A DNA stretch of 11,953 nt from NCBI GenBank assembly GCA_955652245.1, contig CATPAV010000185.1, positions 1-11,953 of the forward strand, in the 5' to 3' direction. Every line of letters begins with the position of its first letter. The stretch's first letter is position 1. Source of the DNA: an uncultured Candidatus Udaeobacter sp. (GTDB lineage: Bacteria > Verrucomicrobiota > Verrucomicrobiia > Chthoniobacterales > UBA10450). Positions 1-6,913 of this stretch are shown in pieces. The notes below the pieces were generated by a model that did not search any database, was not told the origin of the DNA, and saw only the letters and a program-made list of their open reading frames with translations. Both the position numbers and the translations under genes were made by a program.

Positions 1-420
1 AACCTCCTTGAATATCATGCGTTATTCATAGCGCTGATCGCCTCTGGTCTTCGCTCGGCCAGCTATATGTTTTTCCGCTATGTCGATTGTCGATAGCAGT
101 AAAACTCAAAACTTGGAGCGATCGACCCTTCTGAAAGATCACACGTTTGTTAAAGCGCAGAGGGAAATGGTCATCCGGCTGCCACATACGCCGCCGTCGG
201 AAATGTCGCTTGTGCAACGCCCACACCACACCGACGCCAAAGTGCAAGCAACTCACCCGCCACGTTCTTAGCAGTCGTCATCTGATTCGTGTCGCGGCCT
301 TGAGTGACGGAGGGAGAACGGCGGAGTTTCGCGATCTTGCGCGCGGTGCGGCCCGTTCAATCTCTCGATTAGGTTGAAAGATTCGTCGATCTGTTCGGCT
401 GCGCTGAGGTCGCATCTTCG
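1..420. other. Stretch without a supportable gene
   Basis: I see no convincing gene here. Frame 1 on the + strand is open from the window edge to a stop at 94-96 and could be the last 31 codons of an upstream gene (it reads ...ALFIALIASGLRS...), but it is too short to identify. The other short open frames in 26-377, on both strands, have no recognisable motif and atypical composition for this window. I found no tRNA, rRNA, repeat or strong terminator-like hairpin. It probably contains the promoter region of the metallophosphoesterase gene, but no -35/-10 pair stands out. Confidence 0.5.
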
Positions 421-426
421 CATGAA

Positions 427-894
427 ATGACAAAAGCAGGGCAAAGAAGAAAGCCGCCACGGATTTTCGTTCTGGCTGACACGCACGACCGTTTGCCGGA
501 AAATGTCAGTCAAATGGCGAGAGATGCAGATGAAATCTGGCATCTTGGAGATGTCTGCGCAGAAAGAATTCTGGACGACCTTGGCGCAATTGGTCCGCGA
601 GTCACTGTCGTGCGCGGAAATTGCGACAACAACTTCGAATGGCCCTTGGTTGTCGATCTTGTACGCGGTGGATTGAAATTTCGTCTTCAGCATGTTCCAC
701 CTGCGCAAGCCCCGGGAGATGTCGATGTGGTGTTGCACGGGCACACGCACGTGCCGCGAAATGAAAGACGTGGAAGCGTTTTATTTCTGAATCCCGGTTG
801 CGTGACGCGACCCAACCGCGGCTCGCCCGCAAGCGTGGCGTGGCTCGAAATTGTCGATCAGAAAATTAATTGGCGAATCGTCCCGCTCCGCTGA
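427..894 (+). CDS. YfcE/MJ0936-family metallophosphoesterase
   Basis: This 155-residue protein is a small calcineurin-like phosphoesterase, a cytosolic enzyme using two metal ions to hydrolyse phosphodiesters or phosphomonoesters. The metal-ligand motifs appear in family order: D-x-H at D18/H20 (LADTHD), GD at D42 (HLGDVC), GNCD with N65, a lone His at H89 (LQHVPP), and GHTH at H106/H108, followed by the typical NPG turn (LFLNPG, about 119-124). The length is normal for the YfcE class. An ATG at 422 runs into a stop after one codon, so 427 is the likely start, although no clear Shine-Dalgarno precedes it. The gene is followed by an 88-bp gap and then nuoH. Nothing suggests a role in complex I. 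The natural substrate cannot be told from sequence. Confidence 0.85.
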   Translation: MTKAGQRRKPPRIFVLADTHDRLPENVSQMARDADEIWHLGDVCAERILDDLGAIGPRVTVVRGNCDNNFEWPLVVDLVRGGLKFRLQHVPPAQAPGDVDVVLHGHTHVPRNERRGSVLFLNPGCVTRPNRGSPASVAWLEIVDQKINWRIVPLR

Positions 895-982
895 ATGCGA
901 ACGATGCGTCAATCGGTGTTTTAGCCATGGCCGAACGATCTGCCTTGATTAAAGAATCGAGCATCGCTTTTCTTCATAGAAG

Positions 983-2170
983 ATGAGCGATTCGCTTGAC
1001 CAGATTTTCATTCGCATAAAACAGTTGCTGCTCGCACCACTGGCCGGCGCTCCGGATTGGGTAATGCAGATAGCATCTGCCCTCATCAACATTTTTGCAT
1101 TGCTCGGTGTATTTCTCACTCTCTTCGCGCTCATCTCCGTGCTGGAGCGGAAAATCCTCGCTCGCATACAAAATCGTTACGGGCCAAATCGGGTCGGACC
1201 GTTCGGGCTTTTCCAGCCGGTCGCGGACGGCATCAAGATGCTGATCAAGGAAGACATCGTGCCGGCCCGCGCCGATAAGGTCGTGCATTTTCTCGCGCCA
1301 ATTCTGATCGCTGCGACGGCGATTCTTGCGCTCGGCGTCATTCCTTATGGCCGAAACATGACGCCGTTCGCGATCGATGGCGGCATTCTGTTTTTCTTTG
1401 CCGTTGGATCGACAACAGAACTCGCGGTCTTCATGGCCGGCTGGGGCAGCAACAACAAATTCTCAATGCTCGGCGCGATGCGCGCCATCGCGCAGATGAT
1501 CAGCTACGAGCTGCCGCTCATCATTACAACATTTCCCGTGGTGATGGTGGTCGGTGCTCTCTCGCCCGACGCGATTGTGGTCGCGCAAAATGGCTACTCG
1601 TTCGGCGTTGTGCCGCATTGGTTCGTTACCACGCCGTGGGGCGCGGCCGCGTTCATTTTGTTTTTTGTCTCTGGGCTCGTCGAATCCAACCGCACGCCGT
1701 TCGATGTCCCGGAAGGCGAATCGGAAATCGTCGCCGGACACATGACCGAATATTCGGGCTTCAAGTACGCCACGTTTTTCATGGCGGAATACATCGGAAT
1801 GTTCGCGATCAGCGGTCTGGCTGTGACGCTATTTCTCGGTGGCTGGCATGCGCCGATTCGTGGGCTCGAGTTCATTCCGTCTTACGTCTGGTTTTTCGTG
1901 AAGTTGTCGATCTTGCTTTTCATTTACATCTGGATTCGCGGAACGCTCCCGCGTACGCGCATCGACCAGATCATGAATTTCGCCTGGAAATTCATGCTGC
2001 CGATGGCGTTCACCTGCCTCGTCGCGGCCGCGGTGTGGCATTACGCCGGGCGCGGCGTCGCGGGATGGCTTTGGTCCCTCGCAGTTCTCGGCATTGTTTA
2101 CATCGCATTATCGATTTTGCTCGACACTCGAAAGAAATTTGGGACCCGCACCTATCGTTTTGCCGAATGA
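983..2170 (+). CDS. nuoH: NADH-quinone oxidoreductase subunit H (NuoH)
   Basis: NuoH (ND1/Nqo8) is the membrane-arm subunit that forms the quinone chamber with NuoB and NuoD and links redox chemistry to proton movement. The 395-residue protein has both family signatures: GPNRVGPFG at about 67-75, followed by the QPVADGIKMLIKED loop, and PFDVPEGESEIVAG at about 239-252, followed by HMTEYSG. The charged quinone-channel loops and E177 (SYELP) are visible. About nine to ten hydrophobic segments span the length. It is longer than E. coli NuoH (about 325 residues), mainly at the N-terminus and in a final hydrophobic segment near 360-380. It is the first nuo gene here; the 88-bp gap before it is the natural place for a promoter, though I cannot define one. 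AGAAG directly abuts the ATG, too close for a normal ribosome site. Its stop overlaps the nuoJ start (ATGA). Confidence 0.97.
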   Translation: MSDSLDQIFIRIKQLLLAPLAGAPDWVMQIASALINIFALLGVFLTLFALISVLERKILARIQNRYGPNRVGPFGLFQPVADGIKMLIKEDIVPARADKVVHFLAPILIAATAILALGVIPYGRNMTPFAIDGGILFFFAVGSTTELAVFMAGWGSNNKFSMLGAMRAIAQMISYELPLIITTFPVVMVVGALSPDAIVVAQNGYSFGVVPHWFVTTPWGAAAFILFFVSGLVESNRTPFDVPEGESEIVAGHMTEYSGFKYATFFMAEYIGMFAISGLAVTLFLGGWHAPIRGLEFIPSYVWFFVKLSILLFIYIWIRGTLPRTRIDQIMNFAWKFMLPMAFTCLVAAAVWHYAGRGVAGWLWSLAVLGIVYIALSILLDTRKKFGTRTYRFAE

Positions 2171-2655
2171 ACAGCGCCGCGTTTGTCGTTATCGCCATTC
2201 TGACGCTCGCCGCCGCATTCGCATCTGCAACGTTGCAGAAGCTAATGCATGCAGCGCTCATGTTCGCGCTGACGTTCGTTGGCATCGCGGCGTTCTTCTT
2301 TTTGCTTGGCGCCGAGTTTGTCGGGTTAGTGCAAGTGTTCGTCTATGTCGGCGCGGTCGCAGTATTGATTGTATTTACGATTTTGCTCACACGGCGTGAT
2401 GTTCAAGACACCGGCAAACCCAACTGGGGCGGCGCGATCATAGCGATCGCAGTATTCGGCGGCTTGCTGTGGGCGATCCTCAAAACACCGGCGCTCTTCA
2501 TCGCCGCGCCGCAAATCGAAGCGCTCACCGTCAAGCGCATCGGCGGAGTGCTGATGACCGATTACGTCTGGCCGCTGCAATGTGTCGGACTTCTGCTGAC
2601 CGCCGCGCTCATCGGCGCCCTCATTCTGGTGATGGAGGACCGTGATGAAGGTTAA
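2167..2655 (+). CDS. nuoJ: NADH-quinone oxidoreductase subunit J (NuoJ)
   Basis: NuoJ (ND6/Nqo10) is a five-helix membrane subunit beside NuoK and NuoH that carries the pi-bulge helix TM3, involved in coupling. The 162-residue product starts MNSAAFVV and contains the hallmark segment FVGLVQVFVYVGAVAVLIVF at about 51-70 (family form: AxxQxxVYvGAiaVLxlF). The open frame extends much further upstream inside nuoH, but the start at 2167 gives the normal length and N-terminus and a 4-nt ATGA overlap with the nuoH stop, so translation is probably coupled. In most bacteria nuoI sits between H and J; here there is no space for it. The last codons (EDRDEG) and the stop run into the left arm of a palindromic repeat starting at 2651, so the C-terminus may have been set by that insertion. 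Confidence 0.95.
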   Translation: MNSAAFVVIAILTLAAAFASATLQKLMHAALMFALTFVGIAAFFFLLGAEFVGLVQVFVYVGAVAVLIVFTILLTRRDVQDTGKPNWGGAIIAIAVFGGLLWAILKTPALFIAAPQIEALTVKRIGGVLMTDYVWPLQCVGLLLTAALIGALILVMEDRDEG

Positions 2656-2719
2656 AAGAGTTACTATATTAAATCGGCGCAGCCGCTGACTCCCTTTTTT
2701 ACGACGTAACGCTTTTAAC
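2651..2719. repeat. Palindromic repeat between nuoJ and nuoK
   Basis: The arms GTTAAAAGAGTTAC (2651-2664) and GTAACGCTTTTAAC (2706-2719) are reverse complements with one mismatch in 14. The 41-bp interior contains a small CGGC-GCA-GCCG hairpin (about 2675-2685), and TTAC-GAC-GTAA (2699-2709) is a competing hairpin. The element overlaps the nuoJ stop codon and ends 20 bp before the nuoK ATG. The run of T is internal, so it is not a classical terminator. It looks like a dispersed intergenic palindrome (REP- or MITE-like) rather than nuo-specific sequence. It could also act on the mRNA as an attenuator or as an RNase-stabilising structure. Confidence 0.75.
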
Positions 2720-2739
2720 TTTTTAGCTCTGCTCTCAGC

Positions 2740-3054
2740 ATGACTCCGACGCTCCAGCTTTTTCTCGTTATCTCCGCGACATTGTTTTGCATCGGACTAC
2801 TGGCGGTGCTGAGCCGGCGCCACGCGATTTTCATTCTCATCGGCATTGAGCTGATGCTCGCCGCGGCGAACCTGAATTTCATCGCGTTCTGGCGCTTCGG
2901 TCCGCAACCGCAACCACCCACCGGCGTGATGATCGCAATATTTTCAATCGCTATCGCCGCCGCGGAGGCGGTCGTCGGGCTCGCCATGGTCATCGCCGTT
3001 TATCGCCATTATCGCACGACCAACGTCGATCAATTCGACCAGCTCAAAGGATGA
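2740..3054 (+). CDS. nuoK: NADH-quinone oxidoreductase subunit K (NuoK)
   Basis: NuoK (ND4L/Nqo11) is a three-helix membrane subunit that contributes two buried glutamates to the proton path next to NuoJ and NuoN. The 104-residue length is typical. The two conserved acids are present, in GIELML (about E37) in TM2 and in AAAEAVVGLA (about E75) in TM3. The N-terminus (MTPTLQLFLVISATLFCIGLL) fits the first helix. No Shine-Dalgarno sequence is obvious; the upstream gap is mostly palindromic repeat. The stop overlaps the nuoL start in an ATGA. Unlike its neighbours, nuoK is separated from the gene before it, by 84 bp, so it is less likely to be translationally coupled to nuoJ. Confidence 0.96.
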   Translation: MTPTLQLFLVISATLFCIGLLAVLSRRHAIFILIGIELMLAAANLNFIAFWRFGPQPQPPTGVMIAIFSIAIAAAEAVVGLAMVIAVYRHYRTTNVDQFDQLKG

Positions 3055-5024
3055 CTCGCGGGATCGTCACCAATCTTTGGCTGATTCCCGCGGTGCCACT
3101 CGCGGCTTCGTTGATTATCCTGAGCCTCGCTAACTCGCGGCGCAGTGCTGGAGCGGTGCTCGCAATCATCGGCCAGGTCGCCGCACTCGCACTATCGATC
3201 TTGGCGTTTTCATTGACGCTGCAAACGCCCGGCTTCCGGGCGATTCACAATTTCACCTGGTTCACGTTTGGCGAACAAACGCTGCGTATCGGTTGGGTGC
3301 TCGATCCGCTCGCCGCAGCGATGCTGGTGATGATCGCGCTGGTCGGGCTCTGCATTTTTATCTTCAGCATCGGCTACATGGCCGACGATAAAAATTTTAC
3401 CCGGTTCTTCACGTATCTTTCGTTTTTCTCGGGTGCAATGCTTGGCGTCGTCATCGCGAACAGTTTGCTGCTTCTTTTTGTTTGTTGGGAACTGGTCGGG
3501 CTCGCGTCGTATTTGCTCATCGGGTTCTGGATCGAGAAGCCGAGTGCCGCTGCCGCTGCAAAAAAGGCGTTCATCACCACGCGCATCGGCGACATGGGAT
3601 TTTTCCTCGGCATTCTCTGGCTCTATGGCCGCAGCGGCACGCTACTCTTTTACAATGATGGCAGCGGTTGCCTTGAAAATGCCGGACTCGTTGCGCTCGG
3701 CGCCAGTGCCACATTCGTCGCGCTACTGATCTTTTGCGGCGCTGTCGGCAAGTCGGGACAATTTCCTCTCCACGTATGGCTGCCGGATGCGATGGAAGGC
3801 CCGACGCCGGTGAGCGCTCTCATCCACGCTGCGACCATGGTCGCGGCGGGCGTCTTTCTTGTCGCGCGCGTGTATCCGCTCTTCTCGTTTGGCGCAATCA
3901 ACGGCGTGACGCCTTCGCTGACCGTGGTCGTATCGATCGGTGTCATCACAGCACTGATGGCCTCGCTCATCGCGCTCGGCCAATTCGATATCAAGCGTAT
4001 TCTCGCTTACTCAACCGTCTCGCAGCTTGGGTTGATGATGGTTTCGTTAGGCGTTGGCGGCGTCGCGGCCGGGATGATGCACCTGATCGCGCACGGATTT
4101 TTCAAAGCACTCCTGTTCCTCGGCGCGGGCTCGGTGATCCATGGCTGTCATCAAGAACACGACATTCGCAAAATGGGCGGCCTGCGACGGCTCATGCCGA
4201 TCACGTTTCTGACTTACGCGATCGGCATGATGGCGCTGAGCGGTGTGCCGTTTTTCTTTTCTGGCGGCTGGACAAAAGAAGAAATCCTGCACGCCACAGC
4301 GCATTGGCACGCGTCGCACCTGCCGCACTACCTGATGCTCGCCGGAGTTGTGCTCACGGCGCTCTACATGACGCGCCAAATGATCTACATTTTCTTCGGC
4401 AATCGGCGCGCTGCTTCCGAGGATGCGCACGAAAGCCCGCCGGTCATGACCATGCCGCTGATCGTGCTCGCGAGTTGCTCAATTGTTCTCAGCGCCATAC
4501 TCACACCTGCATGGCCGTGGCTCCACGGTTATCTCACGGGCGAATCGGCGCACTTTGATATCGCCGTATTGATTCAGCCGACGCTTTTCGTTTCGCTCGC
4601 GCTCGTGGCTGGCGGGATCGCGCTCGGTTTTGCCATTTATCGCAGAGTTGCGGGAGCCGATCCGCTTGAGCACGCGCAGCCCGCATTGTTCCGATTCCTC
4701 GAAAACAAAATGTGGCTCGACGAACTTTACGATCGAACTGTTGTCGCCTACAGCCGAATGGCCGCGCGCCTGTCCGACTGGATGGATCGCAATGTCTGGG
4801 ACGGTCTGGTGCGTGCGGTCAGCGGAATCGGTCAAATTTTCGGCATTCTCACCGATAACTTCGACGAACGCGGCATCAACGCCGGAATCGATGAAGCCAC
4901 CACGGGTACGCGCGGTATTGGCCGTGTAATGTCCGCATGGCACTCGGGCCAAATCCAAACCTACCTGCGCGCTGTCGGCGTGAGCGTGCTGGTTTTGCTG
5001 GTCCTTTACGCATGGCTCACATAA
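3051..5024 (+). CDS. nuoL: NADH-quinone oxidoreductase subunit L (NuoL), extended HL helix
   Basis: NuoL (ND5/Nqo12) is the distal antiporter-like proton pump; its C-terminal amphipathic helix HL runs back along the membrane arm. The pump residues are visible: E147 in TM5 (CWELVG), D181 (RIGDMG), K234 in TM7 (VGKSGQFPLHVWLPDA), H259 (ALIHAATMV) and K409 in TM12 (WTKEEIL). At 657 residues it is longer than E. coli NuoL (about 613). The excess lies after WLDELYD (555-561): 84 residues lead to the final helix, against roughly 55 in E. coli and Thermus as I remember them. This suits a complex with one more antiporter subunit, and a second nuoM is encoded downstream. It overlaps nuoK by 4 nt and nuoM1 by 13 nt. 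Confidence 0.97.
   Translation: MTRGIVTNLWLIPAVPLAASLIILSLANSRRSAGAVLAIIGQVAALALSILAFSLTLQTPGFRAIHNFTWFTFGEQTLRIGWVLDPLAAAMLVMIALVGLCIFIFSIGYMADDKNFTRFFTYLSFFSGAMLGVVIANSLLLLFVCWELVGLASYLLIGFWIEKPSAAAAAKKAFITTRIGDMGFFLGILWLYGRSGTLLFYNDGSGCLENAGLVALGASATFVALLIFCGAVGKSGQFPLHVWLPDAMEGPTPVSALIHAATMVAAGVFLVARVYPLFSFGAINGVTPSLTVVVSIGVITALMASLIALGQFDIKRILAYSTVSQLGLMMVSLGVGGVAAGMMHLIAHGFFKALLFLGAGSVIHGCHQEHDIRKMGGLRRLMPITFLTYAIGMMALSGVPFFFSGGWTKEEILHATAHWHASHLPHYLMLAGVVLTALYMTRQMIYIFFGNRRAASEDAHESPPVMTMPLIVLASCSIVLSAILTPAWPWLHGYLTGESAHFDIAVLIQPTLFVSLALVAGGIALGFAIYRRVAGADPLEHAQPALFRFLENKMWLDELYDRTVVAYSRMAARLSDWMDRNVWDGLVRAVSGIGQIFGILTDNFDERGINAGIDEATTGTRGIGRVMSAWHSGQIQTYLRAVGVSVLVLLVLYAWLT
4785..4865 (+). 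other. Probable extra segment in the NuoL HL helix
   Basis: This region encodes NuoL residues about 579-605, within the lateral helix. Two stretches resemble each other at a spacing of about 26-27 residues: D579-R-N-V-W-D-G-L-V and D605-E-R-G-I-N-A-G-I-D. Canonical NuoL has one such 'DrxvvDGlv' turn before the Q/H-S/T-G-Q-I-Q-x-Y stretch (here at 631-638). The added length of about 27-30 residues is near what is needed to span one more antiporter-like subunit. Exact borders need an alignment; the similarity between the two copies is weak and could be chance in an amphipathic helix. Confidence 0.6.
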
Positions 5025-6487
5025 TTACCGCGCTGATTTTGATTCCGCTCGCCGGCGCTCTTTTCGTGAGTGCGGCGCGGCCAAACTACTCCCGCGGAAT
5101 CGCGCTCGGATTCAACGCGTTCACCTCGATTCTGGGTCTCACCTTATGGCGAACCTTCGACGCCACCGCGGCCGGCCTCCAGTTGACTGAACGCCACGCA
5201 TGGATTCCCGCAATCGGCGCTGAATACCTCGTCGGCGTCGATGGCTTGAGTCTGCTGCTCGTGTTGCTGACGTCACTCGTCGTCCCGTTCGCATTTCTCG
5301 CGCAACGTTCGGGTCGCGGGTTTTGCGCGCTGATGTTGATCATGCAATCCGCGCTCTACGGCACGTTCACTGCCCAGAATTTTGTTCTCTGGTTTTTATT
5401 TTACGAAATGAGCCTCGTTCCCGCGTTTCTGCTCATCAAAATTTGGGGCGGCGAAAATCGCGACCGCGCGGCGACAAAGTTTTTCGTTTACACATTCCTC
5501 GGGAGCGTCGCCATGCTGCTGTCGTTCCTCGGGATCTATTTCGCGAAAGGCACATTCGATTTCGGCACGCTCGCCGTTCTCGGAAAAAGCGGGCTCCTCA
5601 CAGGCAAACTCGCGTGGCTCGGCTTTGCCGGAATTTTTCTCGGCCTCGCGGTCAAAGTGCCGCTCTTTCCCTTTCACACGTGGCTACCCGACGCGTATGA
5701 AACCGCGCCAACCGGCGTGTCGATGGTGTTGACCGGGGTGCTTTCGAAGATGGGCGTTTATGGTTTCGTGCGTCTGTTGCTTCCGTTTTTCCCTAACCAA
5801 ATCAAAATCATCGGCCCGTGGCTGCTTGCGCTCGCGGTCTGCTCGATCGTCTTCGCGTCACTGGCAGCGTGGGCTCAACGCGACCTCAAGCGGATGGTCG
5901 CCTACCTGTCGATCAACCATCTCGGCTACTGCATGCTCGGTCTGTTCGCTGTAACTGCTTCGCCTGTCGTCGCCGCTAAGATCGACATGCAAGCGGCGTT
6001 GAGTGGCGTGTTCATGCAAATTTTCAATCATGGGATCACCGCGGCGGCGCTGTTCTATTACGTCGGTTTGCTCGAACAACGGCGCGGTTTGCGTGGAATC
6101 GATAATTTCGGCGGACTAATGCAGCGCACGCCATTGCTGTGCGGTTGGATGAGCGTCGCGATGTTTTCATCGCTCGGCCTGCCCGGGCTCAACGGATTTA
6201 TCGGCGAGTTTCTGATCTTTAAAGGTTCATTCGCGATCGCGGCGTCATTTACGGCCGTTGCCGTAATTGGTTTGTTCGTTACGGCCATCGTGTTCGCGCG
6301 CGCGATGCAAGCGCTCTTCAGCGGCTCGCTGGCCGAGAGCTGCAGCGCATTTCCCGATCTGTTTCGCAGCGAAAAGCTCGTCATCGTCCCTGTCACGCTC
6401 CTCATGTTCGCCATCGGCATCGCGCCGCAATTCATCTTCAACATCTTCAACACAACCGTCGTTCAAATGACGCGATTATTTGCCTGA
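5012..6487 (+). CDS. nuoM: NADH-quinone oxidoreductase subunit M, first copy (NuoM1)
   Basis: This is an antiporter-like proton-pumping membrane subunit (ND4/Nqo13), 491 residues. All four usual pump residues are present: E132 in TM5 (FYEMSLVP), K215 in TM7 (LAVKVPLFPFHTWLPDAY), K246 in TM8 (VLSKMGVYG) and E399 in TM12 (GFIGEFLI), in a normal 14-helix pattern. The frame is open from 4937, but translation should begin at 5012: this gives the normal N-terminus MAHIITALILIPLAGALF and a 13-nt overlap with the end of nuoL. It is the copy closest to textbook NuoM. It is followed 9 nt later by the ORF6N remnant and then by a second nuoM-type gene, so it is presumably one of two M subunits in the same arm. 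Confidence 0.96.
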   Translation: MAHIITALILIPLAGALFVSAARPNYSRGIALGFNAFTSILGLTLWRTFDATAAGLQLTERHAWIPAIGAEYLVGVDGLSLLLVLLTSLVVPFAFLAQRSGRGFCALMLIMQSALYGTFTAQNFVLWFLFYEMSLVPAFLLIKIWGGENRDRAATKFFVYTFLGSVAMLLSFLGIYFAKGTFDFGTLAVLGKSGLLTGKLAWLGFAGIFLGLAVKVPLFPFHTWLPDAYETAPTGVSMVLTGVLSKMGVYGFVRLLLPFFPNQIKIIGPWLLALAVCSIVFASLAAWAQRDLKRMVAYLSINHLGYCMLGLFAVTASPVVAAKIDMQAALSGVFMQIFNHGITAAALFYYVGLLEQRRGLRGIDNFGGLMQRTPLLCGWMSVAMFSSLGLPGLNGFIGEFLIFKGSFAIAASFTAVAVIGLFVTAIVFARAMQALFSGSLAESCSAFPDLFRSEKLVIVPVTLLMFAIGIAPQFIFNIFNTTVVQMTRLFA

Positions 6488-6496
6488 GCTCACGGA

Positions 6497-6913
6497 ATGA
6501 AGAAAGGAATCATTCCAGTTCAGCGGGTGGCGCAGGCGATTCGTTTCGTGCGTGGAGAAAGGATCTTTCTCGATTTCGACCTGGCGCGACTTTACGGTGT
6601 TACCACCGGCAACCTAAACAAAGCCGTCAGGCGCAACCGCGAGCGGTTTCCAACGGACTTCATGTTTCAACTCGCCGCCGAGGAGACAAAACGGCGGGGC
6701 GGACGGCGCCATTTCCCCTACGCTTTCATCGAGCAGGGCGTCGCCATGTTGTCGAGCGTGGATCGGGTAGCGCACGCGTCTCGCGTGTGGGTTTCGGCGT
6801 CTCGCCGAAACAAAATCCCGATCAGATATCTCTCGGGGTTGTGCCGCCTACAAAGTTCGCAATGGCGGGACACCATTGCCGGCGCGCGAGACGCGTGCGC
6901 TACCCTCCCATGA
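6497..6913 (+). CDS. ORF6N-domain protein, truncated by a palindromic repeat (probable remnant)
   Basis: Residues 15-88 match the ORF6N domain, a small DNA-binding-type domain found in phage anti-repressor/KilA-N-like proteins and widespread in Bacteroidota and Verrucomicrobiota. Visible family features are FVRGERIFLDFDLARLYGV (18-36), the LNKAVRRNRERFPTDFMFQL stretch (40-59) and GGRRHFPYAFIEQGVAMLSSV (68-88). The linker between FMFQL and GGRR looks shorter than usual. From residue 90 the frame reads through the repeat at 6765-6905 (VAHASRVWVSASRRN...), so the normal continuation after 'MLSSV' is lost. The open frame ends in a TGA that overlaps the nuoM2 ATG by 4 nt, so its translation could still couple to nuoM2. 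It sits inside a complex I operon where it has no known role. I take it as a decayed insertion. Confidence 0.75.
   Translation: MKKGIIPVQRVAQAIRFVRGERIFLDFDLARLYGVTTGNLNKAVRRNRERFPTDFMFQLAAEETKRRGGRRHFPYAFIEQGVAMLSSVDRVAHASRVWVSASRRNKIPIRYLSGLCRLQSSQWRDTIAGARDACATLP
6765..6905. repeat. Cloverleaf palindromic repeat, copy A (before nuoM2)
   Basis: The outer arms at 6765-6785 (beginning GGGTAGCGCACGCGTC) and 6885-6905 are a perfect 21-bp inverted repeat. Inside are three hairpins: GTTTCGGCG/CGCCGAAAC (6791-6811, 3-nt loop), CCCGA/TCGGG (6817-6837), and GCAATGG/CCATTGC (6859-6879, 7-nt loop). The 141-bp element ends 4 nt before the nuoM2 start codon and begins exactly where the ORF6N protein loses its family sequence. 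A diverged relative lies at 8459-8586. The shape fits REP/MITE-like dispersed repeats mobilised in trans. It encodes nothing itself, though it stays open in two frames. Confidence 0.88.

Noticed and set aside
26..377. Small open frames on both strands upstream of the metallophosphoesterase
   Set aside because: No recognisable domains, overlapping frames in both directions, and no ribosome site or conserved composition.
1618..2166. Long N-terminal extension of NuoJ across nuoH
   Set aside because: This part is an Arg/His-rich out-of-frame reading of nuoH; the start at 2167 gives the standard NuoJ length.
2691..2719. Rho-independent terminator after nuoJ
   Set aside because: The T-run lies inside the palindrome, before the right arm, and the downstream genes belong to the same complex; no GC-rich stem directly precedes the T-run.
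4937..5011. Longer start for NuoM1 inside nuoL
   Set aside because: The extra 25 residues are a shadow of the nuoL 3' end; 5012 gives a standard NuoM N-terminus.
6787..6909. Longer start for NuoM2 adding 41 residues
   Set aside because: Those codons are entirely palindromic repeat and encode a hydrophilic, Arg-rich stretch; the ATG at 6910 gives the normal NuoM N-terminal helix.
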